NCBI RefSeq assembly: GCF_051388935.1
Contig: NZ_JBPKBI010000001.1
Span: 186,001 to 250,000, forward strand
Direction of reading: 5' to 3'
DNA length: 64,000 bases
DNA from: Yinghuangia sp035454725
GTDB lineage: Bacteria > Actinomycetota > Actinomycetes > Streptomycetales > Streptomycetaceae
The position numbers were made by a program, and so were the translations under genes. This document shows positions 59,221 to 64,000 of this stretch, in pieces (within the stretch, counting starts at the first letter, position 1; each line of letters opens with the position of its first letter). A model generated the notes under the pieces. That model was not told the DNA's origin and ran no database searches. It saw nothing but the letters and a program-made list of their open reading frames with translations.

Positions 59221-59435
59221 GTGCTCCGGGTGTTTCTCCCGGGTGCGAGTAGAACTCTAGCGGAGTGACGGGAGTGCTGCGGACAGTCTGGCGGGCCGTA
59301 CGCCCGAAGATGTCTGATATCCCCGAAAAATCCCTTGAAAAGTCGTCGGGCGACGGCCGGCCCGAGACGCCGCGCGCCCGCCCGACGGTGCGAATAGCCG
59401 CATTGTCGGACGGGCGCGCGAAGGGTGGGCGGAGT
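59221..59435. other. Intergenic region between tRNA-Gly(UCC) and lsr2
   Basis: No gene seen. Contains the tRNA promoter on the minus strand side and the lsr2 3' flank. Confidence 0.4.
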
Positions 59436-59753
59436 TCAGTTGGCCGCTTCGAATTCCTGGTAGATGCTGCGCGGAATACGGCCGCGGGTCGGAACGTCCA
59501 TGCCCTGCGACCGGGCCCACTCGCGGACCGCCTTCGGGTCCGGGGCGACCGTGGTCTGTCGGAACGGCTTGCCGGACTTCGTCGTGCGGCGGGCGGCCTC
59601 GACATAGCGGCCGAGCAGGGTGCGCATCTCCTGGGCGTGGCCCTCCGACAGGTCGATTTCGTACGACCTGCCGTCGAGGCCGAAGCGGATGGTCTCCGCC
59701 GCAGCGCTTCCGTCGATGTCGTCTTGCAGCGTCACCACTACGCGCTGGGCCAT
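59436..59753 (-). CDS. lsr2: Nucleoid-associated silencer Lsr2
   Basis: 105 residues from ATG 59753 with GGAGAGGA upstream. The N-terminal dimerisation part reads MAQRVVVTLQDDIDGSAAAETIRFGLDGRSYEIDLSEGHAQEM, and the C-terminal DNA-binding part has VREWARSQGMDVPTRGRIPRSIYQEFEAAN with the AT-minor-groove RGR loop. Lsr2 silences AT-rich, often horizontally acquired DNA, such as the HEPN-ATPase pair at 2-2085. A three-copy 8-bp tandem repeat lies in its leader. Confidence 0.96.
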   Translation of the reverse strand: MAQRVVVTLQDDIDGSAAAETIRFGLDGRSYEIDLSEGHAQEMRTLLGRYVEAARRTTKSGKPFRQTTVAPDPKAVREWARSQGMDVPTRGRIPRSIYQEFEAAN

Positions 59754-59772
59754 GGCGGTGTCCTCTCCAGGC

Positions 59773-59796
59773 GATGACCTGATGACCTGATGACCT
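59773..59796 (-). repeat. Three tandem GATGACCT repeats in lsr2 leader
   Basis: GATGACCT occurs three times without spacer, 20-43 bp upstream of the lsr2 start, i.e. AGGTCATC on the coding strand. Possibly a regulator site or a slippage repeat in the 5' leader. Confidence 0.8.
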
Positions 59797-60416
59797 GAGA
59801 AAAAGGGAGAGTAAAGACTCAAAGCCGAGTATAAGTCCGCGGCATGAAGCGACAAACGGTGATCCGGCACGATCTTGTCGTCGCTTCCGATAATTTCCTG
59901 CCCGACATTGAATTCGCCGGGCTTGCCGATATTCGCGGGCTCGGCGTGGCGGCGTCAAGGGCTGGGCTGACCGCGGTCGTGCGGCTGTTGCGCGATGCTT
60001 GTCGCGTGCGGTGCCGCGGCGGTGCCCCGTGAGTGGTGGGTGCGGCGGTGAAGGTCTGTCCACAGCCTGTGGATAAGTTCCGGTTCCTGGGGGTGGACGC
60101 GTCGGCTCGCCGTCGCTCCGGAGTCGGTACTTCGACTCTTTATTGACATTTCCGCAGGTCGAAGCGGCTGGTTCGATCATCGCCGCGGTTCACTCGAACG
60201 AGTGAAGGCCACGTTGTCCACAGCGCCTGACCTGTGGACAACTCGCGTGCTGTGGATAACCGGACCTCCGGGCGGGGCCGTACCCGGCGCCCCAGGTAGG
60301 CTGGATGAGCCGAACAGGGGGTCCGTACCGGCCCCGAGATCCAGCAGCCGGTCCTCGGGGAGCCGCCGGAACCGCGGCTGAACCAGAGGTCCTGCACCAG
60401 CACAGTGGGAGTGCGC
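59797..60416. other. Long intergenic region between lsr2 and purS
   Basis: Holds the lsr2 promoter, the DnaA-box cluster (60056-60259) and the purS promoter. A 62-codon frame at 59844-60032 on + has no ribosome site and no family match. CACTCG-AA-CGAGTG at 60191-60204 is a perfect palindrome. Confidence 0.6.
60056..60259. other. DnaA-box cluster (five boxes)
   Basis: CTGTCCACA (60056-60064, one mismatch), TGTGGATAA (60068-60076), TTGTCCACA (60214-60222), TGTGGACAA (60233-60241) and TGTGGATAA (60251-60259). The boxes occur in both orientations, in two groups. dnaA/dnaN genes are absent, so this is not oriC as such. Such clusters outside oriC can bind and titrate DnaA, as reported for Streptomyces. 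Confidence 0.85.
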
Positions 60417-60665
60417 GTGGCACGCGTCGTCGTCGACGTCATGCTCAAGCCGGAAATTCTCGATCCCCAGGGCCAGGCCGTGCAGCGTGCGCTGCCGCGC
60501 CTCGGATTCACCGGGATCACCGATGTCCGCCAAGGCAAGCGATTCGAACTCGAACTCGAAGGCCCGGTCGACGATGCCGCCCTCGCGCGCATTCGTGCGG
60601 CCGCCGAGACCTTCCTGGCCAACACGGTCATCGAGGACTTCACCGTGAGGGTCGAGGACCAGTGA
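60417..60665 (+). CDS. purS: PurS subunit of FGAM synthase
   Basis: 82 residues from GTG 60417, with GGGAG 5 bases upstream. It reads MARVVVDVMLKPEILDPQGQAVQRALPRLGF, DVRQGKRFELELEG, TFLANTVIEDFTVRVE, the PurS dimer pattern. It links PurL and PurQ into the FGAM synthase complex and helps pass ammonia. The stop overlaps purQ (GTGA). Confidence 0.97.
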   Translation: MARVVVDVMLKPEILDPQGQAVQRALPRLGFTGITDVRQGKRFELELEGPVDDAALARIRAAAETFLANTVIEDFTVRVEDQ

Positions 60666-61339
60666 CCACACGTATCGGCGTTGTCACCTTTCCCGGATCG
60701 CTCGACGACCGCGATGCCCAGCGCGCCGTCCGGCTCGCCGGCGCCGAGCCCGTCGCGCTGTGGCACGGCGACAAGGACCTGTGCGGCGTCGACGGCGTCG
60801 TCCTCCCCGGAGGCTTCAGCTACGGCGACTACCTGAGGTGCGGAGCGATCTCCCGTTTCTCGCCGGTGATGGAGACGATCATCGCCGAGGCGCAGGGCGG
60901 CCTCCCGGTGCTCGGCATCTGCAACGGGTTCCAGATCCTGTGCGAGTCCCACCTGCTGCCCGGCGCTCTCACACGCAACGACCACCTTCACTTCATCTGC
61001 CGTGACCAGCGGCTGCGGATCGAGAACGACCGGACCGCCTGGACGGGGTCGTACGCAGCCGGGCAGGAGATCGTGATCCCGCTCAAGAACGGCGAGGGCG
61101 GTTACGTCGCCGACGAGCGCACGCTCGACATGCTGGAGGCGGAGGGCCGCGTCGTCGCGCGCTACCTCGACGTGAACCCCAACGGCTCGCGCCGCGACAT
61201 CGCCGGGATCGCCAACGCGGCCGGCAACGTCGTCGGGCTGATGCCGCACCCCGAGCACGCCGTCGAGCCGCTGACCGGCCCGACCACGGACGGCCTCGGG
61301 TTCTTTACGTCCGTACTGAAGAAACTGGTCGGTTCATGA
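60662..61339 (+). CDS. purQ: FGAM synthase glutaminase subunit PurQ
   Basis: 225 residues from GTG 60662. Class I glutamine amidotransferase: GVVTFPGSLDDRDAQRAVRLAGAEPVALWHGD, VVLPGGFSYGDYLRCGAISRFSP, VLGICNGFQILCE with the nucleophile Cys, and MPHPEHAVEP with the His-Glu pair. Overlaps purL by ATGA. Confidence 0.98.
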   Translation: MTTRIGVVTFPGSLDDRDAQRAVRLAGAEPVALWHGDKDLCGVDGVVLPGGFSYGDYLRCGAISRFSPVMETIIAEAQGGLPVLGICNGFQILCESHLLPGALTRNDHLHFICRDQRLRIENDRTAWTGSYAAGQEIVIPLKNGEGGYVADERTLDMLEAEGRVVARYLDVNPNGSRRDIAGIANAAGNVVGLMPHPEHAVEPLTGPTTDGLGFFTSVLKKLVGS

Positions 61340-63651
61340 CCCTGGACACGGTCGACAAGGCCAAGAACGACTCCAAGGACCGCGACTGGCTGAGCGCCGG
61401 ACCCGTCGGCGCGCACACGTTCGGTCAGCCCTATGCGGAGCTCGGCCTCAAGGACGACGAGTACCAGCGCATCGTCACCATTCTCGACCGCCGTCCGACC
61501 AGCTCCGAGCTGGCGATGTACTCGGTCATGTGGTCGGAGCACTGCTCGTACAAGTCGAGCAAGGTCCACCTGCGCCAATTCGGTGAGAAGGCCCCCGCCT
61601 CGGACGCCATGCTCGTCGGCATCGGCGAGAACGCCGGCGTCGTCGACGTCGGCCAGGGGTACGCGGTGACCTTCAAGGTCGAGTCGCACAACCACCCCAG
61701 CTACGTCGAGCCGTACCAGGGCGCCGCGACCGGCATCGGCGGCATCGTGCGCGACATCCTCGCGATGGGCGCGCGGCCGGTGGCGGTCATGGACCCGCTG
61801 CGCTTCGGTGCCGCGGACCACCCCGACACCCGTCGCGTCCTGCCCGGCGTGGTCGCCGGGATCGGCGGCTACGGCAACTGCCTCGGTCTGCCCAACATCG
61901 GCGGCGAGGTCGTCTTCGACCCGTGCTACCAGGGGAATCCGCTGGTCAACGCCCTGTGCGTGGGTGTCATGAAGCACAAGGACATCCACCTGGCGAAGGC
62001 GTCGGGGGCCGGCAACCTGGTCATCCTCTACGGCGCGAGGACCGGCGGCGACGGCATCGGCGGCGTCTCCGTGCTGGCGTCGGAGACCTTCGACGCGGAC
62101 GGCCCGGCCAAGCGCCCCGCGGTGCAGGTCGGCGACCCGTTCCAGGAGAAGCTGCTCATCGAGTGCACGCTTGAGGTCTTCGCGGAGAACCTGGTCACCG
62201 GAATCCAGGACCTCGGCGGCGCCGGTCTCTCGTGCGCCACCTCGGAACTGGCCTCGGCCGGCTCCGGCGGTATGCGCGTCGAGCTCGACAAGGTGCCGCT
62301 GCGCGACGCGACCCTCGCTCCCGAGGAAATCCTCATGAGCGAGTCGCAGGAGCGCATGTGCGCGATCGTCGAGCCCGACAAGGCAGCGCGGTTCCTGGAG
62401 ATCTGCGCGAAGTGGGACGTCATCGCGACCGTCATCGGTGAGGTCACGGACGGCGACCGCCTGGAGATCTTCTGGCACGGCGAGCAGATCGTCGATGTGC
62501 CACCGCGCACCGTCGCGCACGAAGGACCGGTCTACGAGCGTCCGTTCGCGCGTCCGGCGGCTCAGGACGCGCTTCAGGCGGACACCGCGGAGCGCCTGCC
62601 GCGTCCGCAGGGCGGCGACGAACTGCGTGCGACGCTGCTCAAGGTCACCGGCTCGCCGAACCTGGCAGACAAGTCGTGGATCACCGACCAATACGACCGG
62701 TACGTCCTCGGCAACACCGTCCTCGCACAGCCTGAGGACGCCGGCATGGTCCGCGTCGACGAGGAGACCAACCTCGGCGTCGCGCTGTCCACCGACGGAA
62801 ACGGCCGGTTCTGCAAGCTCGACCCATACACCGGGGCGCAGCTCGCGCTGGCCGAGGCGTACCGCAACGTCGCCGTCACCGGCGCCCGCCCGCTGGCCGT
62901 CACGGACTGCCTCAACTTCGGCTCGCCCGAGGACCCGGGCGTCATGTGGCAGTTCGCCGAGGCCTGCCGAGGCCTCGCGGACGCCTGCCAGACCCTGGGC
63001 ACGCCGGTGACCGGTGGCAACGTGTCGTTCTACAACCAGACCGGCGACGTCGCGATCCACCCGACGCCCGTGGTCGGCGTGCTCGGCGTCATCGACGACG
63101 TCACCCGCCGCACTCCGATTGGGTTCCGCGAGGAGGGGCAGATCATCCTGCTCCTCGGAGACACCCGCGAGGAACTGTCCGGGTCGGTCTGGGCCGATGT
63201 CGCACACGGCCACCTCGGCGGTCTTCCGCCGCGTGTCGATCTGGAGCGCGAGCGCCTGCTCGCCGAGATCCTCATCGCGGGCTCCCGCGACGGCATGGTC
63301 GACGCGGCCCACGACCTCGCGGACGGCGGCCTCGCGCAGGCACTCGTCGAGGCGTGCCTGCGCGGTGGCAAGGGCGCGCGCGTCGTGCTGCCCGAGGTCG
63401 AGCAGAACAGCGGCTCCGCCGCGGCGGACCCGTTCGTCGCGCTGTTCAGCGAGTCCGCAGGCCGCGCCATCGTGTCGGTGCCGCGCAGCGAGGAACTGCG
63501 CTTCACCGACATGTGCCGCGTGCGCCACCTCCCGGTCGCGCGAATCGGCGTCGTCGACGGTGAAGTCCTCGAAATCCAGGGCCAGTTCACCGTCGGCCTC
63601 GACGAACTCCGTGAGGCCGGCGAGGCAACGCTGCGCGGTCTGTTCGCCTGA
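61336..63651 (+). CDS. purL: FGAM synthase large subunit PurL
   Basis: 771 residues from ATG 61336. The N-terminal linker and two AIRS-like halves show ELAMYSVMWSEHCSYKSSKVHL (the catalytic His region), KVESHNHPSYVEPYQGAATGIGGIVRDI, LQVGDPFQEKLLIECTLE-type phosphate sites, QDLGGAGLSCATSE, and DCLNFGSPEDPGVMWQFAEAC and GGNVSFYNQTGDVAIHPTPVVGVLG in the second half. Small-form PurL needing PurS and PurQ. The terminator follows at 63663. Confidence 0.98.
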   Translation: MTLDTVDKAKNDSKDRDWLSAGPVGAHTFGQPYAELGLKDDEYQRIVTILDRRPTSSELAMYSVMWSEHCSYKSSKVHLRQFGEKAPASDAMLVGIGENAGVVDVGQGYAVTFKVESHNHPSYVEPYQGAATGIGGIVRDILAMGARPVAVMDPLRFGAADHPDTRRVLPGVVAGIGGYGNCLGLPNIGGEVVFDPCYQGNPLVNALCVGVMKHKDIHLAKASGAGNLVILYGARTGGDGIGGVSVLASETFDADGPAKRPAVQVGDPFQEKLLIECTLEVFAENLVTGIQDLGGAGLSCATSELASAGSGGMRVELDKVPLRDATLAPEEILMSESQERMCAIVEPDKAARFLEICAKWDVIATVIGEVTDGDRLEIFWHGEQIVDVPPRTVAHEGPVYERPFARPAAQDALQADTAERLPRPQGGDELRATLLKVTGSPNLADKSWITDQYDRYVLGNTVLAQPEDAGMVRVDEETNLGVALSTDGNGRFCKLDPYTGAQLALAEAYRNVAVTGARPLAVTDCLNFGSPEDPGVMWQFAEACRGLADACQTLGTPVTGGNVSFYNQTGDVAIHPTPVVGVLGVIDDVTRRTPIGFREEGQIILLLGDTREELSGSVWADVAHGHLGGLPPRVDLERERLLAEILIAGSRDGMVDAAHDLADGGLAQALVEACLRGGKGARVVLPEVEQNSGSAAADPFVALFSESAGRAIVSVPRSEELRFTDMCRVRHLPVARIGVVDGEVLEIQGQFTVGLDELREAGEATLRGLFA

Positions 63652-63662
63652 CACACCGTCAC

Positions 63663-63695
63663 AAGCCGCGCCCGTCCACGCGAGGGGCGCGGCTT
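63663..63695 (+). terminator. Terminator after purL
   Basis: AAGCCGCGCCC (63663-63673) pairs with GGGCGCGGCTT (63685-63695), loop of 11, 11 bp after the stop. Confidence 0.75.
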
Positions 63696-63841
63696 GCGAC
63701 GTCTGGCCCAGACGCCCGGGGCCGATCGGCCCGAGGCTGTCACTGTCGCTCGCTGCCCGACGAGGCGCCCGGGACGGGTCGTCCGAGGCTGTCAGGCCCG
63801 CTCGTTCTCCGATGAGTCCGGGGCCGGGTGGACCGGGCCGG
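63696..63841. other. Intergenic region with 12-bp direct repeat
   Basis: CCGAGGCTGTCA occurs at 63731-63742 and 63783-63794, 52 bp apart, within a longer imperfect duplication; no gene is supported. Confidence 0.4.
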
Positions 63842-64000
63842 TCACCCCCGCTCACTGAGCAACGCGTCGAGCCGGTACGGGTGGAACGTCCCGTGGCCCG
63901 GCCGGTACGGGTACGGCACCGTGCCGAAGTGCGCGCCCTCTCCGCTGCTTTGTTCGTAGGCGTGGTACCTCGTGCGTTCCGCGTCGGCCCAGCCGGCAAA
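63842..64000 (-). CDS. C-terminal part of an unidentified protein, cut by window edge
   Basis: On the minus strand an open frame runs from the window end to a TGA at 63844-63842 (52 codons): FAGWADAERTRYHAYEQSS, then GAHFGTVPYPYRPGHG and a final TFHPYRLDALLSERG. The Tyr/His/Pro-rich composition, low codon-bias noise and convergent placement after a purL terminator make it a likely real gene end. I do not recognise the family, and only the C-terminus is visible. Confidence 0.5.
   Translation of the reverse strand, partial: FAGWADAERTRYHAYEQSSGEGAHFGTVPYPYRPGHGTFHPYRLDALLSERG

Noticed and set aside
60056..60259. Chromosomal origin oriC
   Set aside because: dnaA, dnaN, recF and rpmH are absent and only five boxes are present, far fewer than in a streptomycete oriC.

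Overview
This is a high-GC actinomycete chromosome segment, most likely from the Streptomycetaceae or a close relative. The evidence is GTG/TTG starts, extensive ATGA/GTGA overlaps, HspR/HAIR control of dnaK and clpB, Lsr2, TTGTCCACA-type DnaA boxes, and the purD/purC/purSQL and purA/aldolase/pyrE neighbourhoods. The genus cannot be fixed from sequence alone.

Layout. (1) 1-10.9 kb: the right part of an integrated element of the actinomycete integrative and conjugative type (AICE, pSAM2-like). Its core is pra-like, FtsK/TraB-like, small orf, RepSA-like initiator, excisionase and tyrosine integrase, packed with 1-4 bp overlaps and ending beside a tRNA-Gly(CCC) gene that is the probable attachment site. 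Left of the core is a signalling cassette (XRE/DUF5753-type regulator, RsbW-like ATPase, sigma-like HTH protein, PP2C-like phosphatase) linked to the transfer genes by a repeated CCCCCCTAGAC motif. Further left is a visibly lower-GC HEPN + AAA ATPase pair, probably cargo. The left attachment site is not in the window. (2) 11-18.8 kb: dcd, a phosphoribosyltransferase, a primpol-domain protein, a Yip1-type membrane protein, a large Fe-S membrane oxidoreductase and a membrane-anchored beta-propeller protein. (3) 18.8-23 kb: the dnaK-grpE-dnaJ-hspR heat-shock operon with two HAIR operators. (4) 23.2-31.1 kb: accessory genes, namely a giant HEAT-like protein, a GntR regulator with palindromic operators divergent from a small-orf/ATPase pair, a TPR-like protein, a Ser/Thr kinase without an ordinary start codon, and a PPOX-type protein. 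(5) 31.2-44.5 kb: clpB (own HAIR), an Rnl5-like RNA ligase, YbjN, an aminotransferase, DUF2617, a spermidine-synthase-like membrane domain lacking its catalytic half, SRPBCC, pyrE, DedA, a CoA-disulfide-reductase-like enzyme, class II aldolase and DUF3151. (6) 44.5-52.4 kb: lipid-kinase-like protein, purA, class III aminotransferase, GntR, a conserved hypothetical, an ECF sigma/membrane pair and a secreted protein. (7) 52.7-64 kb: purD, a degenerate M48-like membrane protein, a Tat-type secreted DMFase-like protein, purC, tRNA-Gly(GCC), tRNA-Gly(UCC), lsr2, a five-box DnaA-box cluster, purSQL and the C-terminus of a converging gene.

How the genes work together. purA, purC, purD and purSQL supply purine synthesis, with dcd and pyrE on the pyrimidine side. 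DnaK/GrpE/DnaJ/ClpB form one HspR-controlled disaggregation system. The element genes form a self-contained excise-replicate-transfer unit with its own signalling. All three glycine tRNA isoacceptors (CCC, GCC, UCC) lie in the window.

Assembly quality. There are three problem spots: an N gap at 43936-43971 flanked by identical 61-bp copies, a 37-G run plus N at 48485-48522 followed by an exact copy of the preceding ~100 bp, and a 180-N gap at 55960-56139 inside degenerate repeats. The first two apparent duplications are almost certainly artefacts.
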